64,000 bases of DNA from Candidatus Sphingomonas phytovorans (GTDB lineage Bacteria > Pseudomonadota > Alphaproteobacteria > Sphingomonadales > Sphingomonadaceae), in assembly GCA_029202385.1 (NCBI GenBank), contig CP119314.1:5321001-5385000 (forward strand). Reading direction: 5' to 3'. Below the pieces are notes generated by a model. That model ran no database searches. It saw only the letters and a list, made by a program, of their open reading frames with translations, and was not told where the DNA came from. Both the position numbers and the translations under genes were made by a program. Position 1 is the first letter of the stretch, and each line of letters begins with the position of its first letter. Shown here piece by piece: positions 47,203 through 57,021 of the stretch.

Positions 47203-47778
47203 TCAGATCGCGCGCACCTCGGTGACCTCGGGAACGTAATATTTGAGCAGCTGCTCAATCCCGTTCTTCAATGTCGCGCTGGAGGAGGGGCAGCCGGAGC
47301 AGGCGCCCTGCATCTGGAGGTAGACCTTGCCCTTGTCGAAGCCGCGATAGACGATATCGCCGCCGTCATTCGCCACAGCAGGACGGATGCGCGTCTCGAT
47401 CAGGTCCTTGATCTGTACGATGATATCGGCGTCCTCCGGATCTTCGGCGAACATTTCCTCTGCGGCGGGAACCGCGATGCCGCCGGCATTGCCCGGGCGG
47501 AACAGCGGCATGTTCGCGCTGAAGTGATCGAGCAGCAGCCCGAGCACATCCGGCTTCAGCCCTTCCCAGGCGACGCCCGGCGCTGCGGTGACGGAGATGA
47601 AGTCGCGTCCGAAGAACACGCCGGTCACGTCGCCCAGTCCGAACAGCGCCTCTGCCAGCGGTGAGGATTCGGCTTCTTCCGGCGTCGCGAAATCGCGGGT
47701 GCCCGCCTCCATGACCATCCGGCCCGGGAGGAATTTGATGGTCGCCGGGTTCGGCGTCGTCTCGGTCTCGATCAGCAT
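47203..47778 (-). CDS. nfuA: NifU-like iron-sulfur scaffold/carrier (NfuA type)
   Basis: A 191-residue Fe-S cluster carrier. The N-terminal Nfu domain (about 1-95) opens MLIETETTPNPATIKFLPG, typical of the Nfu_N family. The C-terminal NifU domain (about 110-191) has ANDGGDIVYRGF and the cluster-binding GACSGCPSSSATLKNGIE with a CxxC pair. The start is the ATG at 47778; an ATG 9 nt upstream gives MRPMLIETE. It lies 82 bp upstream of the nitroreductase gene, in the expected position near tsaB. Confidence 0.94.
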   Translation of the reverse strand: MLIETETTPNPATIKFLPGRMVMEAGTRDFATPEEAESSPLAEALFGLGDVTGVFFGRDFISVTAAPGVAWEGLKPDVLGLLLDHFSANMPLFRPGNAGGIAVPAAEEMFAEDPEDADIIVQIKDLIETRIRPAVANDGGDIVYRGFDKGKVYLQMQGACSGCPSSSATLKNGIEQLLKYYVPEVTEVRAI

Positions 47779-48054
47779 GGGTCGCATGTGGGCCGGACGG
47801 CCGTCAGGATCAAGGCGCGAAGTGGAAAACCGGGTATCGCCGGGGTTCAGGAGGGCCCGGCTCAATAGGTGAATCGCCCGCTCGGCGACAGGACCGCCGC
47901 ACGCGCATCCTTCACTTCATCGGACACGAGCACCGGCGTCGGTGGGCAATGCCCTGCATGTCGAGCATCCAACCCGCGCGATGGTGGCCGGAAGGGGCGT
48001 TCCTGCGCTGGAAGACACGGCAGCGGCCCCGATGATTGGCGGAGGAGGGGGGCG

Positions 48055-48477
48055 TCAGTTGACGCGGGTCCAGGTCTGCGTCTTGCAAAGGGGAACGAAC
48101 ACGCAGCCGCGCAACTTGAGTTGGTTTGCACCGGCCGGGGTCACGCGCGCATTGTAGGTCTTGCCGTCCTCGGCATTGTAGATCGTGCCGTCGACCCAGG
48201 TGCCGTCGGGACCGGGAGTGAAGCCGCTGAGGATCTGCAGCCCGCGCAATGGCCGGTTGCGTAGGGCGACATTGGTGTTCCTGCCGTCCGCCAGCGCCGG
48301 GTTGGCCCGCAGCGCATCTGAGCTGATGATACGCCCGCAGATGGATGCGCCGCAGCGCTGGATCTCCACGATGCCGCCCCGCGTCTCCGTCTTCCACCGT
48401 CCGATGGCGATGCTCTGCTGGTCCGCAGGGGCTGGTGATGCGGCCAGCGCCGCTGCCAGAACCATCGTGATCGACAT
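48055..48477 (-). CDS. DUF2147 family secreted protein
   Basis: A 140-residue protein with a signal peptide (about 18 residues, MVLAAALAASPAPA) and the DUF2147 pattern: GRWKTETRGGIVEIQRCGASICGRI (about 26-50), LRGLQILSGFTPGPDGTWVDGTIYNAEDGKTYNARVT (about 78-114) and LKLRGCVFVPLCKTQTWTRV. Four cysteines are present. The family is a small beta-rich periplasmic fold whose structures resemble a lipocalin-like beta barrel; no function is established. It has no obvious operon partner. Confidence 0.86.
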   Translation of the reverse strand: MSITMVLAAALAASPAPADQQSIAIGRWKTETRGGIVEIQRCGASICGRIISSDALRANPALADGRNTNVALRNRPLRGLQILSGFTPGPDGTWVDGTIYNAEDGKTYNARVTPAGANQLKLRGCVFVPLCKTQTWTRVN

Positions 48478-48651
48478 CCTTCAAGATCCTTCTCGTGCAG
48501 CATGTGCCGCCGCAGCCACCATTGGCCGCGACGGCGCTTTCGCGCGCCTCGCCGGCTCGCGCGAAGCGCTGAACCGTGCTTGACGGGCGTGTGTCCCCTA
48601 ACGGGTCGCAACGCGACGCGAAACGGGGGAGAGCAGACTAAGAGCAGACTA

Positions 48652-48876
48652 TCAGTGCTGCGCCTTCGCCTGGGCGCGCTGCGCCTTGGCTGCAGCGGCG
48701 GCGCGGTGATGCCCATACCAGCATCCGGCGACGGCGCCGGCCACGGCATGGCCCTTGCCGACGTAGTGGCCGGCAACCGCACCGACGGCGGCGCCCTTCA
48801 GGCACCCCTTCGCAAGAGCCGGGGTGGCGGTCGCGGTCATGGCGATGGCGGCGAGCGACAGGGCGATGCGGGACAT
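48652..48876 (-). CDS. small secreted glycine-zipper protein
   Basis: A 74-residue protein with a signal peptide (MSRIALSLAAIAMTATATPALAK) and a glycine-zipper segment (KGCLKGAAVGAVAGHYVGKGHAVAGAVAGC, about 23-52) of alternating small residues that can insert in or stack along a membrane. It has a C-terminal Ala/Gln/Lys-rich tail (RAAAAAKAQRAQAKAQH). Two cysteines bracket the zipper. A good ribosome-binding site (GGAGAAC) precedes the ATG. The family is uncharacterised. Confidence 0.78.
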   Translation of the reverse strand: MSRIALSLAAIAMTATATPALAKGCLKGAAVGAVAGHYVGKGHAVAGAVAGCWYGHHRAAAAAKAQRAQAKAQH

Positions 48877-48922
48877 GGTTGTTCTCCTGTTGATGGGTGG
48901 TTCTTGTTTGATGGGGTGCCGG

Positions 48923-50137
48923 TCAGACAAGCTTGAGGTCGACGGGCGCGGTGCCCGGGAAGACCATCTGCAGCCGCCGCGCCTCAAGCCCGTAATGCCG
49001 GGCGAGCAGTCCGCCGGTCAGCGCGCGATAGTCAGTCAGTACCGGCAGGTCGCGGTTCTGGTTGAGCGTTTCAGCGGCGATCTTCACCTGCGGCCCGACG
49101 ATACGCCCGCCGGCCACACCGCCGCCCATTACCCAATAGACGCTGCCATGCCCGTGGTCGGTGCCCTTGTCACCATTCTCGCGGAAGGTCCGCCCGAATT
49201 CGGAGACGACGAGCACGACCGTGCTTGCCCAGGCGTCGGGCCCGATCTCGTCGGCGAAGCCGGCCAGCCCACGCCCTAGCTCGCCGATCCGCCCGGCCAG
49301 ATAGCCCTGCGCGCCACCCTGGTTCACATGCGTATCCCACCCGCCGACATCGACAAAGGCGAGGTTGAACTGGTCGCGCATCAGTCGCCCGATCCGTCGC
49401 GCGGAAAGCTCGAAACCCTTTGGGCTCACCGCACCGCGATTGGCCGCCATCATCTCCTCGGAAATCGACTTGTAGACGGTATCCCGCACGCTGAAGCCCT
49501 GCGCGACCGATCCGCCCAGATCGCTCGCGCCGAGATGCTGGCCCTTGTACATCGCCTCGATCAGTTTCGCCTGGCGCTGGTCGATCGCCGGCTTGCCGAT
49601 ACCGTTCAGCGCGACATTGGGGATGGCGCGGCTGCCGCCGCGGAAGATCAGCGGCATCTGGTCGGTGAAGGCGATCGGCTTGTCTGTCCCGATTGCCCCG
49701 GCCAGACGTGCCATGAAGCCCGATTGATAGTTGCGCGTGCCGCTGATCGGCTGGCCCAGCTCGATCGTGTCCTGAGTCTCGAAATGGCTTCGGCTCATAT
49801 CGTCGGTGCCGGCAAAGGGCACGAACGCGATCTGCTTCTTCTGCCACAGGGGCAGGATCGAATCCTTCAGTGCGGGATGCAGGCTCCAGTCGGCATCGAG
49901 TGGCAATGCGGCGTCGGGATTGGCCGGATCGGGCTTCTTCAGCGCCAGGGTCGGTCGCGCTGTCGCGTAGAAATCGCTGCCGGTCGGCGCGATGATGTTG
50001 GCTGCGTCATAGGCGCCGCGCAGGAACACGACCAGCATGCGCGCGCCGCCGGCCTGGGGGGCGGCAAAGGCGCGGCCGGCCAGCACCAGGGGCGCGGCGA
50101 TCGCTGCGGTCTTGAGCAGGGTGCGACGGTCGATCAT
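48923..50137 (-). CDS. DUF1501 domain protein, Tat-exported
   Basis: A 404-residue protein with a twin-arginine signal (MIDRRTLLKTAAIAAPLVLAGRAFA). The family is an alkaline-phosphatase-like or sulfatase-like fold: VVFLRGAYDAANIIAPTG (about 37-54), WSLHPAL, FAGTDDMSRSHFETQD (about 110-125), VDVGGWDTHVNQGG (about 270-283), VLVVSEFGRTFRENGDKGTDHGHGSVYWVMGGGV (about 318-350). The metal-binding Asp and His positions look intact. No substrate is established. The ATG at 50137 follows GGAGGAA and lies 15 bp after the DUF1800 stop; the two families almost always occur together. Confidence 0.9.
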   Translation of the reverse strand: MIDRRTLLKTAAIAAPLVLAGRAFAAPQAGGARMLVVFLRGAYDAANIIAPTGSDFYATARPTLALKKPDPANPDAALPLDADWSLHPALKDSILPLWQKKQIAFVPFAGTDDMSRSHFETQDTIELGQPISGTRNYQSGFMARLAGAIGTDKPIAFTDQMPLIFRGGSRAIPNVALNGIGKPAIDQRQAKLIEAMYKGQHLGASDLGGSVAQGFSVRDTVYKSISEEMMAANRGAVSPKGFELSARRIGRLMRDQFNLAFVDVGGWDTHVNQGGAQGYLAGRIGELGRGLAGFADEIGPDAWASTVVLVVSEFGRTFRENGDKGTDHGHGSVYWVMGGGVAGGRIVGPQVKIAAETLNQNRDLPVLTDYRALTGGLLARHYGLEARRLQMVFPGTAPVDLKLV

Positions 50138-50151
50138 CGTTTCCTCCAGCA

Positions 50152-51696
<1,545 letters not shown>

Positions 51697-52028
51697 GCAA
51701 CTCGTTGTCCCGGACGGCTCTCATCGCACCGGCGTGATTGCTGTCGGCTGAACGAACGAGGGATGGCTTCGGATGCACGTGTGGCCATCCACACCAACTT
51801 CTGAAATGATTTTTTATGTTACGGGTAGAGCGTCTTTGTTCGGTTTGAATACCTTAAGCTGCATGATAAATGAAATTGTCACTCACCTTCGCCTAGGTAG
51901 AAATACTATGGCATTTATCCATAGGTACCTATCCCGAATCCGTTAAATCCACATTGGTAAATATGGACGCATCGGGGTGCCAGATTGATCGGGTCCCATG
52001 CGGTATTGGTCGAAGGCAGGATTTAGCT
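51697..52028 (+). promoter_or_regulatory. AT-rich promoter region of the chaperone-usher operon, with palindromes
   Basis: The stretch 51790-51960 is far more AT-rich than its surroundings. It contains CTATGG, CATTTAT, CCATAG (51906-51924) and the overlapping 12-bp palindrome ATAGGTACCTAT (51921-51932). A second TAGGTA copy lies at CCTAGGTAG (51891-51899). These repeated palindromes look like binding sites for a regulator of the operon that starts at 52029. The divergent DUF1800 gene starts at 51696. Confidence 0.5.
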
Positions 52029-52607
52029 ATGCACTTTCGTTCAAGCACGGGTTTCGATGTTGCGGCCGTTCGCCGCAAGGCGCTTGCCGGCGTGGCGATG
52101 TGCTCGCTGGTGATGGCCGGTTCGGCCGAGGCGGCGACCCAGGGCTCGCTGGGATCGACCTCGACCGGCACGGTCAGCATCACCGCCAGCGTCGCCAATC
52201 GTGCGCAGATCACCGGGCTTACCGATGTGACCTTCGCCGCCGTCGACCCCGGCAGCGCGGCGAGCAGCGCACAGAGCGATTGCGTGTGGAGCAACACCGC
52301 GACCAAGGGGTACAGCATCACCGCGACCGGCAGCGGCACCAGCGGCGCCTTCACGCTCGCCAATGGCGCGCTGAACGTGCCCTATAGCGTGCAATGGAGT
52401 TCGAGCGCGGCGCAGACCAGCGGCACCGCGCTCACCTCCGGCACTGCCCTGGTCGGTCAGACCAGTACCGCACTGACCCCGACCTGCACGACCAGCCCGA
52501 CCACCACGTCCAGCCTGATCGTGTCGATCACCTCGACGAACCTGCAGACCATGGTCGCGGGAACCAGCTACACCGGCACGCTGACCTTGCTGGTGACCCC
52601 GCAATGA
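52029..52607 (+). CDS. spore coat U domain pilin subunit 1 of the chaperone-usher locus
   Basis: A 192-residue secreted subunit. The signal peptide ends near GSAEAATQG (about residue 35) and one SCPU beta-sandwich domain follows: ITGLTDVTFAAVDPGS (about 55-70), the first Cys in SDCVWSNTATKGYSITATGSGTSGAFTLANG (about 78-110), PYSVQWSS, and a second Cys in TPTCTTSPTTTSS (about 157). It ends TLTLLVTPQ, the donor-strand type C-terminus. Such subunits are folded by the periplasmic chaperone and threaded through the usher. It is nearly identical to the next gene, a tandem duplication. Confidence 0.88.
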   Translation: MHFRSSTGFDVAAVRRKALAGVAMCSLVMAGSAEAATQGSLGSTSTGTVSITASVANRAQITGLTDVTFAAVDPGSAASSAQSDCVWSNTATKGYSITATGSGTSGAFTLANGALNVPYSVQWSSSAAQTSGTALTSGTALVGQTSTALTPTCTTSPTTTSSLIVSITSTNLQTMVAGTSYTGTLTLLVTPQ

Positions 52608-52703
52608 CGGGGCCGGGCAGGCCGTCGTCGTTATTCTTGGAAAAATGCGGGGGCTGGACTGGCCGATATCCGCGCAGTTTTGGCTGAGGGCAGGAATTGA
52701 ATC

Positions 52704-53282
52704 ATGCGCTTTCGTTCAAGCAAGGACTTCGATGTCTCCACCATTCGCCACACGGCACTTGCCGGCGCGGCGGCATGCTCGCTGGTGATGGCCAGTTCGG
52801 CCGATGCCGCGACCCAGGGCTCGCTGGGGTCGACCTCGACCGGCACGGTCAGCATCGCCGCCAGCGTCGCCAATCGCGCGCAGATCACCGGGCTGACGGA
52901 CGTGAGCTTCTCCGCCGTCGATCCGGGTAGCGATGCCAGCAGCGCGCAGAGCGATTGCGTGTGGAGCAATACCGCGACCAAGGGGTACAGCATCACCGCC
53001 ACGGGCAGCGGCACCAGCGGCGCCTTCACGCTCGTCAATGGCGCACTGAGCGTACCCTATAGCGTGCAATGGAGCTCGAGCGCGGCGCAGACCAGCGGCA
53101 CCGCGCTCACCTCCGGCACGGCCCTGACCGGCCAGACCAGCACCGCCCTGACGCCGACCTGCGTGACGAGCCCTACCACCACGTCAAGCCTGATCGTGTC
53201 GATCACGTCGCCGAACCTGCAGAATATGGTGGCGGGGACCAGCTATACCGGCACGCTGACCTTGCTCGTGACCCCGCAATGA
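52704..53282 (+). CDS. spore coat U domain pilin subunit 2 (tandem copy of subunit 1)
   Basis: A 192-residue protein of the same length and almost the same sequence as subunit 1. Differences are concentrated in the signal peptide and a few positions, for example SFSAVDPGSDASS instead of TFAAVDPGSAASS, VNGALSVPY instead of ANGALNVPY, and TSPNLQNMV instead of TSTNLQTMV. Both cysteines and the C-terminal strand are kept. The ATG at 52704 has no strong ribosome-binding site, and a spacer of 96 bp separates the copies. Confidence 0.88.
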   Translation: MRFRSSKDFDVSTIRHTALAGAAACSLVMASSADAATQGSLGSTSTGTVSIAASVANRAQITGLTDVSFSAVDPGSDASSAQSDCVWSNTATKGYSITATGSGTSGAFTLVNGALSVPYSVQWSSSAAQTSGTALTSGTALTGQTSTALTPTCVTSPTTTSSLIVSITSPNLQNMVAGTSYTGTLTLLVTPQ

Positions 53283-53313
53283 CCGGCTGAGCGGCGCGCG
53301 CGGCACAACGACC

Positions 53314-53799
53314 ATGATCCGCCGCTCATCCCTGTTTCGAACATTGCTGCGGCTGGTCGTGCCGGGGGCCCTTGCGGTGCCTTTGCCCGCGGCTGCGCAG
53401 TCGGTGCAGATCACGCATCTGAGCGATCTCGCCTTCGGCACGATCACCAATGTCGGCGTTGACCAACTCCAGAGCGAATCGGTCTGCGCCTATAGTGGCA
53501 TATTGGGCGGCCGCTACACCGTCACCGCGAGTGGATCCGGTGCATCGGGCGCGTTCACGCTCGCCAATGGATCGAGCCTGCTGCCCTATGAAGTGCAGTG
53601 GTCCGCAACCTCGGGGCAGACATCGGGGACCAACCTTACCTCCGGCGCCGCCCTTGCCGGCCAGACCACGCTGCTCAGCTGTCCAATCCTCCAGACGAGC
53701 AATGCCAGTCTCATCGTGATCCTGCGCGCTGCCTCGCTCAGCGCCGCGACGGCGGGCGGCTATGGCGGCACGCTCACGATCGTCCTCGCGCCGGATTGA
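53314..53799 (+). CDS. spore coat U domain pilin subunit 3 (divergent)
   Basis: A 161-residue secreted SCPU protein with a signal peptide ending AAAQS (about 29). The domain has ITHLSDLAFGTITNVG, the first Cys in SVCAYSGILGGRYTVTASGSGASGAFTLANGSSLLPYEVQWS (about 56-95), a second Cys in LLSCPILQTSN, and the C-terminus GGTLTIVLAPD. It is clearly homologous to subunits 1 and 2 but shorter and divergent, so it may be a minor or adaptor subunit. Its stop lies 3 bp before the usher start, suggesting coupling. Confidence 0.86.
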   Translation: MIRRSSLFRTLLRLVVPGALAVPLPAAAQSVQITHLSDLAFGTITNVGVDQLQSESVCAYSGILGGRYTVTASGSGASGAFTLANGSSLLPYEVQWSATSGQTSGTNLTSGAALAGQTTLLSCPILQTSNASLIVILRAASLSAATAGGYGGTLTIVLAPD

Positions 53800-53802
53800 G
53801 CG

Positions 53803-56304
53803 ATGCGCGCTCCGGCGACCATCTGTTTCCTGCTCGGCACGGTCGCACCACTGGTCGCCTTTCCGCGCCCGGCCACTGCCGCCGCGGCCGCCGATCGCGG
53901 CACCGGCACGCCGGTGGTGACCGTTGGCATGCCGAGCGACTTCGCCGATCTCAACCAGTCGCGAAACCTGGTTGCCGACATTTATTTCGGCGGGCGGCGG
54001 ATCGGCCAGTTCGAGATCGAGGCCGATCCTTCGCGCGTCCATATCCTTCATCCCGACCAGGTCGCGGCGGCAATCCCCGACGTCGCCGATCCCGCGGCGA
54101 TGATCCGTGCCCTGAGCGGGGATCTTGATCCCAATGCGCGCCTCCTGTGCGTGGATGCCGCGACTGCCTGCGAGCGGCCGACGCCCGAGGCGGCGGCGAT
54201 CGTGTTCGACCAGCAACATTTCCGGATCGATCTCTATCTGAACCCGAAACTGCTTCTCGCTCGGCCGGTATCGGCCGACAGCTTCCTCGAACCCGATGGC
54301 AGGAACATATCGCTGGTGGATACGATCGGCGCCGCCATCGCCGGCGGCACCGGGCAGCAGGCAGTCTATAATTTTCGCAACCGGGCTGTGCTGGCCGCGG
54401 GCAATGGCCGCCTGATATCGGAGATGTCGGTTTCGTCGGGGCGCGGGCTCGACGTCGATACGCTTGCGGGCCAGCTCGACCGGCCGGATCTTCGCTATGT
54501 CGGCGGGCTGTTCTACACGCCCGGCGCGGATCTGGTCGGGCGGCGGCGAATCCTGGGCGTCGGCATCGGGTCGCAATTCGATACGCGCGCGGATCGCCTG
54601 CAATTGACTGGCAGCCCGCTCATCGTGTTCCTCGGGCAGCGCTCGCGCGTCGATCTGTACAGCGAGGGAAAGCTGATGAGTTCGCACAGCTTCGAGGCTG
54701 GCAACCAGACGCTCGATACCAGCAACCTGCCCGACGGCTCCTATCCCATCGATATCCGGATCGAGGAAGCGAGTGGTGCGACGCGGACCGAGCATCGCTT
54801 CTTCACCAAAAGCGCCGCCATCGCGCCGATCGGCCGGATCATCTTCTTCGCCAATGCGGGCCTGCTGGCGCTTGACCGCCAGGATCGCTGGGTATCGGTG
54901 GCGCATACGCCGCTCCTGAGCGCCGGGATCGCCGGCCGGCTCGGGACGCATCTTGCCTGGGACGGTGTGGTGATGGCGACCGACCACAAGGCGCTGACCG
55001 AGGTTGGTCTCACCTATCTCTCGCCGATCGTCCAGACGAGGGTGGCGCTTCTCGGGTCGAGCAGCGGGGATGTCGGGGAGGGCGTGCAGATCGGGTCGAC
55101 CACCGGCGGCGCGCTGAGCTACAATCTCGATTTCCGCCATGTGCACAGCGGGGACGGGGCCGCGTTGATTCCGTTCGACGACTATATCAACAGCCTGTCA
55201 TCGCCGTTCGACATCGCCGCGGCGCGCGTGCAGGCATCCAGCCCGAGCTTCACCCAGATCGTCGGCAATCTTTCCTATCACCTGGCCGGGGCGCAGATCG
55301 GGATGACCGGATATTATCGCCATGATCAGGGGCACGCCGCCTCCTACGCGATCGGGCCGGTCGTGCGCTGGCCGATCCTACATCATGATCTGCTGCAGAT
55401 GACCTTCGACGGCAGCTATGCCGAGACGAACCAGGGACATTCCATCGCCTTTGGGCTCCAGTTGCAGATCTTCGGCGGCCGTTCGACGCTGAGCGCGCGC
55501 GCCGGGGCGCAGACCGGCATCGGGGGCGACAATCGTGCCGTCGGCGATATCGAGGAGGTCGCGGCGACGATCCAGCGCGACAATGTCTTGGGCGGCGAAC
55601 TGGCCGGTGCCGCGGTGGTGCAGCACAGCGCCGACGGCACGGTGCTCCAGGCATCGGCCGATCAGCGCGGTCCGATGGGCTATGCATCGGCGAGCCTGGT
55701 CCAGCGCTTTGCCGGTTCGGGCAACGCCACCCAATATGCCATGACGCTTCAGACCTCGATCGCGGCCGGGCTTGGCGGCGGGCATGATGTGCTGCGCGTC
55801 GGGACGCATGACCAGAATGACAGCGTCATCACGGTCGGCATCCATGGTTCCGCGCGGGACACGCGGTTCCAGGTGATGGTGGACGATGCCGCGCGGGGGC
55901 AGATCCGGCCCGGCGAGCACCTGACCCTGGCCGTGACGCCCTATCGTCGGTACAGGGTGCGGATCCTTCCGGTGGGCGGCGATCTGGTCGCTTTCGATGC
56001 GCAGACCCGCTCGGTCGATGTCTATCCCGGCACGGTCGCGGGGCTGGAATGGAAAGCGAATACGGTGCTGGCGATGTTCGGCCATCTGATACGCGCCGAC
56101 GGCAGCCCGGTCGCCGATGCTGACATCACCACTGACGGGGCCGTCGCCGCGACTGATCATCGCGGCTATTTCCAGCTCCAGGCATCCGGCGATGCCGAGA
56201 TTACCGCGCGCGGCGCTGACGGGCAGGCCTGTCGCGCGAAACTGGGCGCGGCACGGTCGACAAACGGCTATACCGCTCTCGGAGACGTGAAATGCATCTC
56301 GTGA
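53803..56304 (+). CDS. fimbrial outer-membrane usher protein
   Basis: An 833-residue outer-membrane assembly channel for chaperone-usher fibres. A signal peptide (about 28 residues) precedes the N-terminal domain (VTVGMPSDFADL.., about 45-160). The beta-barrel with an embedded plug extends from about 175 to 690 (LYLNPKLLLARPVSADSFLEP; KLMSSHSFEAGNQTLDTSNLPDGSYPIDIRI is the plug/hinge signature). C-terminal domains follow (GHLIRADGSPVADADIT, about 765-780, and a last strand). Usher before chaperone, and no two-domain adhesin in the locus, distinguish it from the Csu order. It overlaps the chaperone gene by 13 bp. Confidence 0.9.
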   Translation: MRAPATICFLLGTVAPLVAFPRPATAAAAADRGTGTPVVTVGMPSDFADLNQSRNLVADIYFGGRRIGQFEIEADPSRVHILHPDQVAAAIPDVADPAAMIRALSGDLDPNARLLCVDAATACERPTPEAAAIVFDQQHFRIDLYLNPKLLLARPVSADSFLEPDGRNISLVDTIGAAIAGGTGQQAVYNFRNRAVLAAGNGRLISEMSVSSGRGLDVDTLAGQLDRPDLRYVGGLFYTPGADLVGRRRILGVGIGSQFDTRADRLQLTGSPLIVFLGQRSRVDLYSEGKLMSSHSFEAGNQTLDTSNLPDGSYPIDIRIEEASGATRTEHRFFTKSAAIAPIGRIIFFANAGLLALDRQDRWVSVAHTPLLSAGIAGRLGTHLAWDGVVMATDHKALTEVGLTYLSPIVQTRVALLGSSSGDVGEGVQIGSTTGGALSYNLDFRHVHSGDGAALIPFDDYINSLSSPFDIAAARVQASSPSFTQIVGNLSYHLAGAQIGMTGYYRHDQGHAASYAIGPVVRWPILHHDLLQMTFDGSYAETNQGHSIAFGLQLQIFGGRSTLSARAGAQTGIGGDNRAVGDIEEVAATIQRDNVLGGELAGAAVVQHSADGTVLQASADQRGPMGYASASLVQRFAGSGNATQYAMTLQTSIAAGLGGGHDVLRVGTHDQNDSVITVGIHGSARDTRFQVMVDDAARGQIRPGEHLTLAVTPYRRYRVRILPVGGDLVAFDAQTRSVDVYPGTVAGLEWKANTVLAMFGHLIRADGSPVADADITTDGAVAATDHRGYFQLQASGDAEITARGADGQACRAKLGAARSTNGYTALGDVKCIS

Positions 56305-56993
56305 AGATAAAGCGGACACTGGGCGGTATCGCGGCGATCGCGACGATCCCGGTCGCGTCCGCCGCCCATGCCGGGATCGTGCTGAGCCAGGCAGTCCTCG
56401 ATATCGGACCGTCCGGGGCGGTGGCGCAGGATATCGACGTCTCGAACGACGGGAAGGAAATCGCCTATGTCGTCGTCGATCCGTCGGAGATCGTGTCGCC
56501 AGGAGCGGCCGACGAGAAGCGCGTGCCGATCACTGATCCGGGGGTTGGCGGCCTGCTGGTCACGCCGCAGCGCCTGATCCTCCAGCCGGGCGAGCACAAG
56601 CTCATCCGGATCGCCGCCGTCGTGCCGCGCGGGACGGTGGACCGGATCTACCGGGTCACGGTGAAGCCGGTCGCCGGCCCGGTGAACGCTCCGGTGACCG
56701 CGTTGAAGCTGCTGGTCGGCTATGACGTGCTGGTGATCTACCGCCCCGCCGCGCCGGTCACAAAACTGGTCGGCGATCGGGCTGGTAATGTGCTCACCCT
56801 GCGCAACCAGGGGAACAGCAATGTCGAGGTCTATGAAGGCAAGCAATGCGACCCGGCGCCATCCGGCCCCTGCACCAAGCTTCCCGCGAAGCGCCTCTAT
56901 GCCGGACAGGTCTGGCAGCAGACCCTCACCAGCACCGCGCCGGTCGAATATCGTGTGACCATGGGGTCGACATCGTCGCAACAGCGATTCTGA
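56292..56993 (+). CDS. periplasmic pilus-assembly chaperone
   Basis: A 233-residue immunoglobulin-like chaperone with a signal peptide (about 27 residues, ending AAHAG). Family segments are IVLSQAVLDIGPSGAVAQDIDVSNDGKEIAYVVVDPSEI (about 29-67), LLVTPQRLILQPGEHKLIRIAA (about 93-114), RIYRVTVKPV and LLVGYDVLVIYRP (about 140-152), and the C-terminal domain with two Cys (KQCDPAPSGPC). It would fold the SCPU subunits and deliver them to the usher encoded just upstream, whose 3' end it overlaps by 13 bp. Confidence 0.88.
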   Translation: MHLVKIKRTLGGIAAIATIPVASAAHAGIVLSQAVLDIGPSGAVAQDIDVSNDGKEIAYVVVDPSEIVSPGAADEKRVPITDPGVGGLLVTPQRLILQPGEHKLIRIAAVVPRGTVDRIYRVTVKPVAGPVNAPVTALKLLVGYDVLVIYRPAAPVTKLVGDRAGNVLTLRNQGNSNVEVYEGKQCDPAPSGPCTKLPAKRLYAGQVWQQTLTSTAPVEYRVTMGSTSSQQRF

Positions 56994-57021
56994 CCGGCCG
57001 TTCGGGCCCGCTGCCGCGCGA

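Noticed and set aside
47866..48054. A short minus-strand frame ending DEVKDARAAVLSPSGRFTY, upstream of nfuA.
   Set aside because: Looks slightly protein-like but has no start, no ribosome-binding site and no recognisable family; too weak to call a remnant.
53326..55146. A 606-codon minus-strand frame over the usher gene.
   Set aside because: Antisense to the usher with no family sequence; same GC-rich artefact.
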